A DNA stretch of 64,000 nt from CADEED01 sp964444835 (GCA_964444835.1 CAYUIT010000012.1:1-64000), one strand, 5' to 3'; numbered from the stretch's first letter, positions 53,112 through 60,844 are shown. Numbers and translations: made by a program. The notes: generated by a model not told the origin, from the sequence alone.

Positions 53112-53792
53112 TCAGCGGATCGCCCAGCCACCTGCTACGGGAAACACTTGCCCGACAAAGCAGTCGGCTGCAGCACTGCAAAGATACGCAGCAAACGCTG
53201 CATCTTCCCGCGCGGTAACCAGACGGCCCAGTGGCACTTCGCGCGCGAGCCGCTCCTGGAATTTCGGATTGCGCTGCACATCGAGCGGAAAGTAAGTTGG
53301 ATTATCGACAAAGTTTTGCGCGATGGCATTCACTTGAATGTTGTGTGGTGCAAGCTCGACGCCAGCGGCTTGCACATACGCCAACTGGGCGCCGCGTGCC
53401 GCGCTATAAGTCGATGCACGCTTCATGCCGCGCAATGCCGACGCACTTCCCATTAACAAGATCTTGCCGGCTTTGCGCGCAATCATTTGAGGCGCAACCG
53501 CTCGCAGCAAGCGCGGCAGAGGATCGACAAGCGCCGCAAACACTTCTTGCCATTCCGCGTCCTGCACTTCTTCGACTGGCGTGTACGGCGCGCGCAACGC
53601 GAGGTTGATCACGAGAATATCGATCGATCCCGCCGCTTGTACCACCTGCTCCGCCGCCTCTGGCGGCGCGAGCGATTGATCGCTTGCGATCACCTCAGCG
53701 CCCTGCTCGCGAAACGCCTCACACAGCGCGGGCCCCATGAACTCAGTGGACTGGGTGATTAGCGCGCGCTTGCCATTTAGACCGTGTTGCAT
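53112..53792 (-). CDS. Halohydrin dehalogenase-like short-chain dehydrogenase family protein
   Basis: The 226-residue protein lacks the SDR NAD motif TGxxxGxG; instead it reads TQSTEFMG (T13-x4-F18-x-G20). Its catalytic set is Ser116, Tyr129 and Arg133, with S-x12-Y-x3-R spacing, where ordinary SDRs have Lys. These two fingerprints are the published identifiers of halohydrin dehalogenases. Further features agree: NFVDNPTYFPLDV where HheC-type enzymes have an N-x-...-YF(Y)P nucleophile-pocket loop, and a C-terminal GQVFPVAGGW. Such enzymes turn vicinal halohydrins into epoxides. It leads a run with SUFU and hydrolase genes. Confidence 0.8.
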   Translation of the reverse strand: MQHGLNGKRALITQSTEFMGPALCEAFREQGAEVIASDQSLAPPEAAEQVVQAAGSIDILVINLALRAPYTPVEEVQDAEWQEVFAALVDPLPRLLRAVAPQMIARKAGKILLMGSASALRGMKRASTYSAARGAQLAYVQAAGVELAPHNIQVNAIAQNFVDNPTYFPLDVQRNPKFQERLAREVPLGRLVTAREDAAFAAYLCSAAADCFVGQVFPVAGGWAIR

Positions 53793-53843
53793 AGAGCTAC
53801 TTCTTTGCCGCAGATTCTCGCACAGCGTCGCTCCGCTGTTTCG

Positions 53844-54209
53844 TCACTCATCCTGGCCTTCAAGATGGAATCGATGCAGTACACGGTGGGCAAGTGGCGC
53901 CAGGATGATGCCCGCAATGAAGATCACGACGAGGCCGGAGTACAGCGCATACACGCCGGCGAACAGCTTACCGGCTGTCGTCACGGGCGTGGTCACCGGG
54001 CCCATTCCGCCTAACAGCATCGAGGCATTCAAGAAGCTATCGATCCAGTTCAAGTGCTCGAGCTTGTAGTAGCCCGCCATGCCTAACAACAGCGACAAAG
54101 CGATCAGCACCACGGCTGCACCTACGCTGTAGAGCATCCGCAGCAGAAATCGATGCCGCGGCAGCAGCGCTTCTTTTCGATGCTCGAATCGCGAACCGAC
54201 GGATGTCAT
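53844..54209 (-). CDS. Small membrane protein, possibly ion-channel-like
   Basis: The 121-residue protein has two or three hydrophobic spans (VGAAVVLIALSLLLGMAGYY, GVYALYSGLVVIFIAGIILAP) with a pore-helix-like FLNASMLLGGMGPVTT between them, and a basic end HRVLHRFHLEG. The layout resembles a two-span ion channel subunit, but the TVGYG filter is absent, so the call is only structural. It stands alone between the SDR and the VOC gene. The 106 bp 54210-54315 contain nothing recognised. Confidence 0.55.
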   Translation of the reverse strand: MTSVGSRFEHRKEALLPRHRFLLRMLYSVGAAVVLIALSLLLGMAGYYKLEHLNWIDSFLNASMLLGGMGPVTTPVTTAGKLFAGVYALYSGLVVIFIAGIILAPLAHRVLHRFHLEGQDE

Positions 54210-54315
54210 GAGCAAGCTCCCGCAAGCAGGCAACAGCGGACTGCCATTCTACGCTTTGGGACCCTCTGCGGTTGCGTGCCGCTAGCCGCTAGGCCGAGGC
54301 GCACGCCATGCAAGC

Positions 54316-54708
54316 TCAACCTTCCGCAGAATGGCAAACCACGCAAATCTTGTTGCCGTCGAGATCGCGGAAGTAAGCGCCGTAGTAATGCGCATGATAC
54401 TGCGGCCGCAAACCCGGAGCCCCTTCGCAACGACCACCTGCCTTGATAGCGACATCGTAGGCATCGCGAACCATGGCGCGAGTCCTGGCCGTGAAGGCAA
54501 CCATCTGTCCATTGCCGGGCTGATGCGGCTCGCCGTTCTGCGGCCGGCCAATCACGAACAGTGGCCTCCCGCCTTCGGCTTGCCAACCCGCCCATGGCTT
54601 AGTCGGATCATGGAAGCGTGGGGCCACTTCTAAAGCCCGCAATAGTTGCTCATAGAAGCGATACGCGCTCGCGAAGTCGCCCACACTCGTATAGACATGC
54701 GAGAACAT
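54316..54708 (-). CDS. VOC/glyoxalase-fold protein
   Basis: The 130-residue protein has the VOC start MFSHVYTSVGDFASAYRFYEQLL, GRPLFVIGRPQNG, QMVAFTA and the end YHAHYYGAYFRDLDGNKICVVCH, with metal-ligand-like His and Glu positions. Members are glyoxalase/bleomycin-resistance/dioxygenase relatives acting on small molecules. It starts two bases after the PepSY gene stop. Confidence 0.87.
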   Translation of the reverse strand: MFSHVYTSVGDFASAYRFYEQLLRALEVAPRFHDPTKPWAGWQAEGGRPLFVIGRPQNGEPHQPGNGQMVAFTARTRAMVRDAYDVAIKAGGRCEGAPGLRPQYHAHYYGAYFRDLDGNKICVVCHSAEG

Positions 54709-54709
54709 G

Positions 54710-55216
54710 CTAACTGCGCCTGCGCCGATACGCGAACGGCAACCAGAACATCCACAAACCTGTTAGTAACATCACCAACAGAATCACCGCACTCGGCAAG
54801 AAGACGCCGAGCTTCGTCAGATCGCCACCAAAAAACGAGCCGTCATGAATCGACTCGATGAGGTCCGAGCGTCGGTAGGCCGATTGCAGTACGGCGCCGT
54901 TACTGAGATCCACCTGTACTTCCCAGCCATTCTCGAGCGAAATCTTGGCGATGCCGCGGTTCGGACGAATGTCGACGCGCTTGACGTCCTCCCAACCCGA
55001 CACGTTCAGCGCTGCTAATGACCGAACGCTCCCAAGCAAGCTCTCCAAATCGACTGCAACGTTGGCCTGCGCGCCTCTTTGCTCTTCCGGTTGCACCCAG
55101 GACCAGTGCTTCTTCACCTGTAACAGCAAGCCACTACCGATGATGACGAGCAATGGCAGCGCCACCACGATCCCTGCCCAGTAGTGCGTCTTGCGTGTGA
55201 GTAGATTGATGTTCAT
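54710..55216 (-). CDS. PepSY-associated membrane protein
   Basis: The 168-residue protein starts NLLTRKTHYWAGIVVALPLLVIIGSGLLL, a PepSY-TM span, has an extracytoplasmic domain (RVDIRPNRGIAKISLENGWEVQVDL) and a second span near the C-terminus with FGGDLTKLGVFLPSA and LLTGLWMFW. PepSY-TM proteins take part in iron or flavin reduction and in protease control. It lies 16 bp downstream of an exported rhodanese, so the pair may act in redox or sulfur work in the periplasm. Confidence 0.85.
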   Translation of the reverse strand: MNINLLTRKTHYWAGIVVALPLLVIIGSGLLLQVKKHWSWVQPEEQRGAQANVAVDLESLLGSVRSLAALNVSGWEDVKRVDIRPNRGIAKISLENGWEVQVDLSNGAVLQSAYRRSDLIESIHDGSFFGGDLTKLGVFLPSAVILLVMLLTGLWMFWLPFAYRRRRS

Positions 55217-55232
55217 CGTGCCTTCGTCGAGT

Positions 55233-55820
55233 CTATCGCTGCTGTGTTCGTGCCACGCTTCCGTCAAATTGAATCCGCGGATCGCTCACGCGTACTAACT
55301 CGTTCAATTCGTAAACATTACGGTAGCCATAGCCGTAGAGATTGATGTACGTCGGGATGTTCAGCGCCATCATCAAGGGCTTCTCTTGCTTTGCGATCTG
55401 GCTCGCAACCGTCGATCGCGGGCGCGTGACCGGCCGCGCGATCTTCGAAGCAAAATCCGTTTGGTTTCCGTCAAAGTTGTTATTGCAGTAAATCAGAATA
55501 GTGGTGTCGAAAGAGGGAATCACGCGTTGCAAGTTTTCCTGCGTGAAGTCGGTAAAGCTCAGGTGCTTGGCGCCCTTCACATGCAGACGCTCGAATCGAA
55601 ACGTGGAGCGGGTGTCCAGAATGATCACGCCGGGCTTTTTGCTCATGCGCAGGAATGTATCTAGGTCGATCAGGCGGCTCGCTCGATGCGCCTCGACTTC
55701 AGCGACGAGCCCCTTGAAATCCGCGTAGCTCACTCTTGCTTGTGGGTACTTCGCCGACTCGGCCATCACGACACCCGAGCCCAACAACAGCCACACAGAC
55801 GCCACGACAGCTTTTCTCAT
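55233..55820 (-). CDS. Exported rhodanese-like sulfurtransferase
   Basis: The 195-residue protein has a signal peptide (VASVWLLLGSGVVMA/E), a rhodanese domain with GVIILDTRSTFRFERLHVKGAKHLSF and the active-site Cys in ILIYCNNNFDGNQ, and ends with INLYGYGYRNVYELNE. The loop after Cys is longer and more Asn-rich than in textbook rhodaneses. It would carry persulfide sulfur in the periplasm; the donor is unknown. It is the first gene of the rhodanese-PepSY-VOC run. Confidence 0.88.
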   Translation of the reverse strand: MRKAVVASVWLLLGSGVVMAESAKYPQARVSYADFKGLVAEVEAHRASRLIDLDTFLRMSKKPGVIILDTRSTFRFERLHVKGAKHLSFTDFTQENLQRVIPSFDTTILIYCNNNFDGNQTDFASKIARPVTRPRSTVASQIAKQEKPLMMALNIPTYINLYGYGYRNVYELNELVRVSDPRIQFDGSVARTQQR

Positions 55821-55871
55821 CGATCATTCTCCGGATAGCGCGAACTATTGCGATCGACAACCGACCGGTTG

Positions 55872-56411
55872 TTAGCTTGGAGACCAAGTAAACACGGCAA
55901 CTCTCTGCCCGGCGTTTGAAGCGCGGTAAATCAAGGCTCTCAAACTACCGAGCACGGCCACGGCGAACCTGAGCGTATCACCGTCATCGCAAGCAGTCGC
56001 TGAGTTCAAATCCATTTCGCCGTCGGTCGTCATCGCGTTCACGCAAGCTAGCGCTTCGCCAATCTCGCCGTGCTCTGCTGCAAGCAATTTTTCGAAGTAT
56101 TGGGGCTGCGCATTCAGTTTTCGCAACAGATCGTCGAGCGCGTGCAATACGGCGGTCCGCTGCGCGTCGTCCAACACAGTCCAGTGTGTTTCATGATCGG
56201 AAGCCGGATGCGGGACGTGCGACGCGCCGCGGAAAAGAAAATGCAAGCAGAGATCCAGCGCCAAGACTTCATGGATGCGGCGTAGATGCTCGAAGAGCGC
56301 AGCACTGCGCGACGCCCCGCGCAAAGAGCCCACCCCTTCACACGCAATGGGCTCGAGACTTGTGCCGCCCTTCGCAATCGGAAACGCGCCTATCAATGCG
56401 TGGAATGACAT
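55872..56411 (-). CDS. Hypothetical protein
   Basis: The 179-residue protein starts MSFHALIGAFPIAKGGTSLEP and has a helical middle (HLRRIHEVLALDLCLHFLF, ALHALDDLLRKLNAQ) and an acidic DGEMDLNSATACDDGD stretch. There is no signal peptide or membrane segment. The codon use and lack of stops suit a real gene. No family recognised; neighbours give no clue. Confidence 0.6.
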   Translation of the reverse strand: MSFHALIGAFPIAKGGTSLEPIACEGVGSLRGASRSAALFEHLRRIHEVLALDLCLHFLFRGASHVPHPASDHETHWTVLDDAQRTAVLHALDDLLRKLNAQPQYFEKLLAAEHGEIGEALACVNAMTTDGEMDLNSATACDDGDTLRFAVAVLGSLRALIYRASNAGQRVAVFTWSPS

Positions 56412-56476
56412 GTGCGTACCATTGTGACAGCAGTCATCCGTTCATGCGGCGCGGACAACGGCGAGCAGCGTCCGCT

Positions 56477-56923
56477 TCATAGCTCAAGCTGCAGCTTGCC
56501 GCCGATCGGCAAATGTTCCCATTGCATCGTGAGGTCCGCGATCGCATTGCGAATTGCGTCAATATCCGCGACATCCAAAGGAATGGGTGAACAACTTCGC
56601 GCGACGGTCGTTATACGGTACATGTCAATCAAGTCTGCTGCAGTCGAGGGGCGTCCAGACCACTCGTCGCCTTGAAACACCTCGACGAGGCGCTCGACGG
56701 CATCGCTTCCAGCCTCGGGGCGCATCGTAAATGCTGCGGATGCTCCTTCTGCGACACGCCGCAGAAAGCCTCGCGCGTTTAGCGTGTGCTCAACCGCAAA
56801 ATGCACCATGTCGTGCGGGATGATTCGCTGCTTCGGGCAATCAATGCGCTCGGGCGTCGCACCTGTGCGAAAGACCTCCAGATAGTCGAACTTGCCGCTG
56901 CCTTTCGTGAAAATGAGCCGCAT
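56477..56923 (-). CDS. Hypothetical protein
   Basis: The 148-residue protein starts MRLIFTKGSGKFDYLEVFR and includes QRIIPHDMVHFAVEHTL, then FTMRPEAGSDAVERLVEVFQGDEWSG. The conserved HDMVHFAVE stretch suggests a defined fold. I have seen similar short proteins only as uncharacterised. It is downstream of the ATPase on the same strand with 29 bp between coding ends. Confidence 0.65.
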   Translation of the reverse strand: MRLIFTKGSGKFDYLEVFRTGATPERIDCPKQRIIPHDMVHFAVEHTLNARGFLRRVAEGASAAFTMRPEAGSDAVERLVEVFQGDEWSGRPSTAADLIDMYRITTVARSCSPIPLDVADIDAIRNAIADLTMQWEHLPIGGKLQLEL

Positions 56924-56952
56924 AGAATTTCTGCGCTACTGAGCAATGGCTA

Positions 56953-57560
56953 TCATCTTGCGCGTTCGAGTATTGAATGCCAACCACGCATTGGGAGCTG
57001 CTGCGTGAGCTCCTCTTTCGGACCGACATAGCTATCGAAGCACGCACGCTGCAGATACTCATCCTGTGCCTCTTTCGACGGGTACTTGTGAGGCTCCCAT
57101 GGNNNNNNNNNNNNNNNNNNNNNNNNNNNNNNNNNNNNNNNNNNNNNNNNNNNNNNNNNNNNNNNNNNNNNNNNNNNNNNNNNNNNNNNNNNNNNNNNNN
57201 NNGCTGCAGATACTCATCCTGTGCCTCTTTCGACGGGTACTTGTGAGGCTCCCATGGGCGCGCTTTGCAGTTTGCCGTGCAGTGCTCTAGACCCGGGTTT
57301 AGGAACAGCAAGCGCGGTTGGTGCTCAAGAGCCACATTTGCGAGTGACGTATAACAACCCTCCACCACCCAATGCTCGTTGGCAGCGCAATGCTGCCGCA
57401 CGAGCGCACGGGCTTGCTCCGCGGGACGCGCTATCGCGACTTGCTCCGGCAACCAAGCGACCGTATCGAGGTCAAGCAGCGCGGCATGCGTCTGCGACGC
57501 CAGCCACCGAGCTAATGTTGACTTTCCCGATCCACTGTTCCCGATCAGTACGAGACGCAA
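56953..57560 (-). CDS. Adenylate-kinase-like P-loop ATPase, split by a scaffold gap
   Basis: The frame from TTG 57560 starts (M)RLVLIGNSGSGKSTLARWLA, a Walker A P-loop (GNSGSGKST), with LDLDTVAWLP and WVVEGCY as in topology-modulation/AAA kinases. The N run interrupts it, but 55 identical bases flank the gap: merging them restores one open frame to a TGA at 56953-56955, with EAQDEYLQ joined to RACFDSYV. The real gene is probably intact, about 150 residues; the listed length includes the placeholder. Nucleotide or unknown small-molecule phosphorylation is likely. Confidence 0.7.
57048..57257. repeat. Identical 55-bp flanks of the second gap
   Basis: 57048-57102 and 57203-57257 are the same 55 bases, beginning GCTGCAGATACTCATCC and ending GAGGCTCCCATGG. 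They lie directly at both edges of the N run inside one gene, and collapsing them gives a continuous reading frame. This is the signature of two contig ends that overlap but were not merged in scaffolding, not of a biological repeat. Confidence 0.95.
57103..57202. other. Scaffold gap (100 N), probably of zero or negative real length
   Basis: A run of exactly 100 N placed by the assembler between the two copies of the 55-bp overlap. True missing sequence is probably none. Confidence 0.97.
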
Positions 57561-57628
57561 TCGCTCATTCCCCTGGCGCGCGATACTCGATCCGCGTTAT
57601 CAAATCTCTTCGCCGATGCTTGGCGCGA

Positions 57629-58072
57629 TCAAGGCTCGACGGGAAAGTAATACACACGCGCAATCAGGCCATCGCGGAACTCATAAACGCAGAGGCTCGC
57701 TTGCGACTTTGCGCCAGACTTGCCTTCCCAGCTTGCTCGCTCGAACGCGGCCACACGCGCTGACGATTCACGCGTCCACTCAAGCGCTGATCGCGCGCTG
57801 GGCATCGACTTGAAATAGGCCGTCAAGCTTGCTTTGAGTTGTTCTTTTCCTTGAGTTTCCACGACGACCTTGTCGCCGACGACACTCAGCCACTGCACGT
57901 CGTCGGTGACGTGCTGCAGCAAAGCCTCGAGGTCGCGCCGATTGAATGCCGCGATGTATTCACTTACAGCATCCGCGTGCGTCCGTGATTCGCCATCTGC
58001 TGCGCGAGCATGTCCGCAAGCCAAGAGTGCAGCGATTGCAACTGGGACTACTAACCAACCTGCAGGTCGCAT
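57629..58072 (-). CDS. Exported NTF2/SnoaL-like protein
   Basis: The 147-residue protein from ATG 58072 has a signal peptide (AIAALLACGHARAA), then an NTF2-like domain: AVSEYIAAFNRRDLEALLQHVTDDVQWLS, GKEQLKASLTAYF and FRDGLIARVYYFPVEP at the end. The CysGly in the leader could also be a lipobox. Such cone-shaped folds hold small hydrophobic ligands. Function unknown. Confidence 0.82.
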   Translation of the reverse strand: MRPAGWLVVPVAIAALLACGHARAADGESRTHADAVSEYIAAFNRRDLEALLQHVTDDVQWLSVVGDKVVVETQGKEQLKASLTAYFKSMPSARSALEWTRESSARVAAFERASWEGKSGAKSQASLCVYEFRDGLIARVYYFPVEP

Positions 58073-58130
58073 TTCGGATCTCCTGTTTGGCACTTACTAG
58101 GCATCGGCAATGTCCGGCGGGCTCGGAACG

Positions 58131-58529
58131 CTAGGTGGTCGCAGTCACTTGCCACCATCGCGGTCGGCGCGAGACATAGGAATGATAAATCGGCGCCATC
58201 GCCTTCAGTTGTGGTCGATCAAATGCGCCCACCGCGAGAGCAATCGTAGGTTGATCGTCTACCGCCCCGATCGTGCTGCCGCACTTGCGACAGAATGCGC
58301 GACTCGAGTAGCTCGAAGAGCGCCATGTGGCGGGGCGTCCACCAGGCCCCGTCCAAACCACCCTCTCCGCCGGATACTCGACCCAGGCGAGCGTGAGCGC
58401 GCCCGAATGTCGTCGGCAGGTAGCACACGAGCATGTGTGAGGCTTGTTAGGAGGCCCCTCGACACGAAAGCGAATGTGCCCGCACAAACATCCACCCTCG
58501 AAATGCTTCGGTTTGGCTTGGGATTTCAC
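58131..58529 (-). CDS. GFA (glutathione-dependent formaldehyde-activating) family zinc protein
   Basis: The 132-residue protein, from a GTG at 58529, has the three zinc motifs GGCLCGHIRF, CSCATCRRHSG and FCRKCGSTIG, and the family's middle VEYPAERVVW. GFA-fold proteins bind zinc and thiols and include S-hydroxymethylglutathione synthase; most are of unknown substrate. It stands alone; an ATG at 58595 would add an unlikely leader. Confidence 0.88.
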   Translation of the reverse strand: MKSQAKPKHFEGGCLCGHIRFRVEGPPNKPHTCSCATCRRHSGALTLAWVEYPAERVVWTGPGGRPATWRSSSYSSRAFCRKCGSTIGAVDDQPTIALAVGAFDRPQLKAMAPIYHSYVSRRPRWWQVTATT

Positions 58530-58653
58530 GCGACTACCTTTCAAACACTCTGGACCCGCTGATCGATGCAATCGACCGATCGATGCGAGAATCATGACTT
58601 GCGCGGCATGAGCGCGCTATTCGATTCTACGCGTCGCTGACGCGACTTGTCCG

Positions 58654-58845
58654 GTGTCCACGCCGATCTTCCTTCGAACTGTGGCCGAAGTGGCGTGGGA
58701 CCAAATCCAATCAGGTAAGCCGCTGCGCGACGTCACGCCATTCTGGCGCGTCATTGAGCCGAAGTCGCCGCTGGCCGAAAAGCTCCTCGCGGGCAGCGCG
58801 TGGATCGCGCGCCAACGGAAAGCCGAAAGTGCGGCGCGCAACTGA
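58654..58845 (+). CDS. Small hypothetical protein
   Basis: A GTG at 58654 starts 63 codons reading TVAEVAWDQIQSGKPLRDVTPFWRVIEPKSPLAEKLLAGSAW (given in parts: FWRVIEPKSPLAEKLL is the core). The core F-W-R-V-I-x-P-x-S-P-L-A-x-K-L looks conserved rather than random, which is why I prefer this strand to the antisense 74-codon frame. No family name is certain. Only 40 bp separate it from the convergent SRPBCC gene. Confidence 0.5.
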   Translation: MSTPIFLRTVAEVAWDQIQSGKPLRDVTPFWRVIEPKSPLAEKLLAGSAWIARQRKAESAARN

Positions 58846-58885
58846 CGTGCTCTTACGACTATCTTGAACGCTTCGGCGGTGCTCG

Positions 58886-59329
58886 TTACCGCCCACCACT
58901 CGACCGGCTCAACGCATGCGTGAGTCTATCGAGGTTTTGTTCATTCGCCGGTATGCAGATCGCTGCGACGGCCCGCGCAGTGCCCAAATCGTCGAAAGCC
59001 TGCTCCCACGTCAAGCGTGTGCCGTGCGCCTCCCGCGCGAGCTGCACTGTCAACGTAAAGAACGGCTCGCAATCGTGTCGAATGACAACTCGCTTCGCAG
59101 GCTCGAGCGCTAGAAAGCGGCACTTGTTAGCGTAATGCTTGCCGTCCGCGCTGTGCATCGTAAAGACCCACGCCCCACCGGTTCGAAACTCAAACTGCTC
59201 GAAGGAATTGGTGAAGCCATTCGGACCCCACCAAGAAGCCAGTGTCGAACCGGATTCGAATGCGCCATAGACCACCTCCGGTGAATACGACAGCACTCGC
59301 TCGGTCCGCATGATCTGCTCAGGGTGCAT
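58886..59329 (-). CDS. SRPBCC/AHSA1-type protein
   Basis: The 147-residue protein from ATG 59329 has RTERVLSYSPEVVYGAFESG, LASWWGPNGFTN, FRTGGAWVFTMHSADG, and TLTVQLAREAHGTRLTWEQAF, the standard features of the activator-of-HSP90-like START fold. These proteins bind hydrophobic ligands; many are linked to small regulators. It follows the SMI1/KNR4 gene by ten bases. Confidence 0.88.
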   Translation of the reverse strand: MHPEQIMRTERVLSYSPEVVYGAFESGSTLASWWGPNGFTNSFEQFEFRTGGAWVFTMHSADGKHYANKCRFLALEPAKRVVIRHDCEPFFTLTVQLAREAHGTRLTWEQAFDDLGTARAVAAICIPANEQNLDRLTHALSRSSGGR

Positions 59330-59339
59330 GGCGGCCTCT

Positions 59340-59699
59340 CTAGTGAACTGGACATTTCGCTGCAAGCCAATCCCGCAGCACGACATCGAGCGGCTTGAAG
59401 TAGTTAGGATCGAGAAATCCGGTATCGCCCCAAAACAGAAAGCAGTCGGGACTCGAGAGGGAGATCAGTACGACACGCCCGCCGCTGTCATCGCCGATGG
59501 CGATGTAGCCAGGGCAGTACTTCTTGGTTTCCCATGTTTCGTTCCGTTCGATGACATACTCGAGCGGATACAGCAGCACTTGCTCTCCGATGATGGCGTC
59601 GCGAAAAGTAGGTAGCAACGCTCGATACATCGGCGGCAGCGGCTGACCCACCCACGCTTCGACATCTGCAACAGCTACATTGTTGTGTGTTTGCGTCAT
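59340..59699 (-). CDS. SMI1/KNR4 family protein
   Basis: The 119-residue acidic protein reads VEAWVGQPLPPMYRALLPTFRD (the LPxxYR... motif of SMI1/KNR4), YPLEYVIERNETW, IAIGDDSGGRVVLI and CFLFWGDTGFLDP. In bacteria this fold is commonly an immunity protein of contact-dependent toxins. No toxin is adjacent; the neighbours are SRPBCC and DUF3052-like genes. It may be orphan immunity or have a household role. Confidence 0.85.
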   Translation of the reverse strand: MTQTHNNVAVADVEAWVGQPLPPMYRALLPTFRDAIIGEQVLLYPLEYVIERNETWETKKYCPGYIAIGDDSGGRVVLISLSSPDCFLFWGDTGFLDPNYFKPLDVVLRDWLAAKCPVH

Positions 59700-59810
59700 T
59701 CATCCAATAGTAGTGGATAGCATCTTTGAGTTGCCGGTTTTCTTCAGTGTGCATCCCACGGCAAAGGTCGTCTCCTAACAACGAATGGTTTTGCCAAGAG
59801 TGACGTCTGA

Positions 59811-60263
59811 TCACTTCTTCTTGGCGCGGGCCCGGCCTGCCTTGGAGATTGCGCCTGCGGGATGGCGGGTCATCGACTTAATGAACTCCACCTTACGAAA
59901 GCGCAGCGCTGACCAGTCCTCATCAATAGCCACCTGGCGCACAGCCTCATAGCCCGCTGCACCCAACACCTGCCAACCCGAGTCGCGATTGAACTCGCAC
60001 TGGTATTTGCGCGATGTGCCTTTGGGGTAGGCAACCCAAATGATCGCGTCGCCCTCAGCATGGGCTGCAATGCGCTTGCTCGCGGCGTCGACTTCGGCTT
60101 GCGTGATTGCAAACGCGAGCACGAATTGCGTCTTGCCGCGGAGCGTTGCCCGCACATCGACTCCGTTGAGTGCGCGCAACTCAGCGGCGAAAGACGCTGG
60201 CGCATTGAGTACGTGTATGACCGATTCCGATCCAAGATTGAGTTTCTTGAAAAGGGGCGTCAT
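59811..60263 (-). CDS. DUF3052-like hypothetical protein
   Basis: The 150-residue protein has PLFKKLNLGSESVIHVLNAP, KTQFVLAFAITQAEVDA, IIWVAYPKGTSRK and a very basic tail AGRARAKKK. The IWVxYPKGTS motif is the mark of small proteins of unknown role I know as DUF3052-like. It overlaps the acetyltransferase gene by ATGA. The 111 bp 59700-59810 hold no gene. Confidence 0.75.
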   Translation of the reverse strand: MTPLFKKLNLGSESVIHVLNAPASFAAELRALNGVDVRATLRGKTQFVLAFAITQAEVDAASKRIAAHAEGDAIIWVAYPKGTSRKYQCEFNRDSGWQVLGAAGYEAVRQVAIDEDWSALRFRKVEFIKSMTRHPAGAISKAGRARAKKK

Positions 60264-60706
60264 GCGATGACCTTTCGGAAGTAAACCACGCGCTCGGTCT
60301 CCGTGAACCCCAAGCGCCGATGGACTGCGTGGCTCAAAGTGTTCTCAATCTGCGCATCCGACGCAAGCTCGGTACACCCACGCGCGGTAGCCCATTGCGT
60401 GACCGCAGCGAACAGTGCGCGCGCCACGCCGCGTTGCCTCATCGCGGGCACAACGTACAAGCCTTCAAAGAAAGCCACCGGGCTCGATTCGGTTCCATTG
60501 ACGTAGTCGTGCCGGACGGAAGCTTCCGCGAAACCCACGGCTGCGCCAACTTCATCGCGTGCAATAAACTGCGCGAAGCGCGCGGGCTCCGCGATGAAGG
60601 CCGCCATCTCTTCCATGTGTTCGGATTCTGTGGTGTCAGGCCAAAGAGCGGCGCGTAGTTGCAGCCACTCCATGTGCGGCACCGATGCAATAGCCTCAAT
60701 CTTCAT
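60260..60706 (-). CDS. Aminoglycoside 6'-N-acetyltransferase, AAC(6')-I type
   Basis: The 148-residue GNAT protein matches the AAC(6')-Ig/-Ih/-Ij branch in length and motifs: EWLQLRAALWPDT, the antibiotic-pocket EASVRHDYVNGTESSPVAFFEGLYV, the CoA loop RQRGVARALF, then CTELASDAQIENTLSHAVHRRLGF and ERVVYFRK. It would acetylate the 6' amine of aminoglycosides such as tobramycin or kanamycin, although environmental homologues may have other main substrates. It overlaps the DUF3052-like gene by four bases and is divergent from the hydrolase at 60845, across a 138-bp region with repeated CTCGAC boxes. There are no mobile-element flanks. Confidence 0.85.
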   Translation of the reverse strand: MKIEAIASVPHMEWLQLRAALWPDTTESEHMEEMAAFIAEPARFAQFIARDEVGAAVGFAEASVRHDYVNGTESSPVAFFEGLYVVPAMRQRGVARALFAAVTQWATARGCTELASDAQIENTLSHAVHRRLGFTETERVVYFRKVIA

Positions 60707-60744
60707 ACGAGCATCACTCGAACGGTGAATGTCACTTTACGCTT

Positions 60745-60793
60745 CTCGACACTTTTACACACGGCTCGACACGTTCTCGACGATGGTCTCGAG
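60745..60793. repeat. Phased CTCGAC repeats in a divergent promoter region
   Basis: CTCGAC occurs at 60745, 60765 and 60776, and CTCGAG at 60788, so spacing is 20, 11 and 12 bases, close to helical phase. The two outer boxes sit in longer matches (CTCGACACTT, CTCGACACGT). They lie between the divergent AAC(6') and hydrolase genes and could bind a regulator. No known consensus was matched. Confidence 0.4.
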
Positions 60794-60844
60794 ACGGTCC
60801 GTTACACTGGTGCGATCGGCTGATTGCCGCTGGGCGACACGGTG

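Noticed and set aside
57048..57257. 55-bp direct repeat as a biological duplication or insertion-site repeat
   Set aside because: The copies sit precisely at the edges of a 100-N gap and collapse into an intact gene, so it is an assembly artefact.
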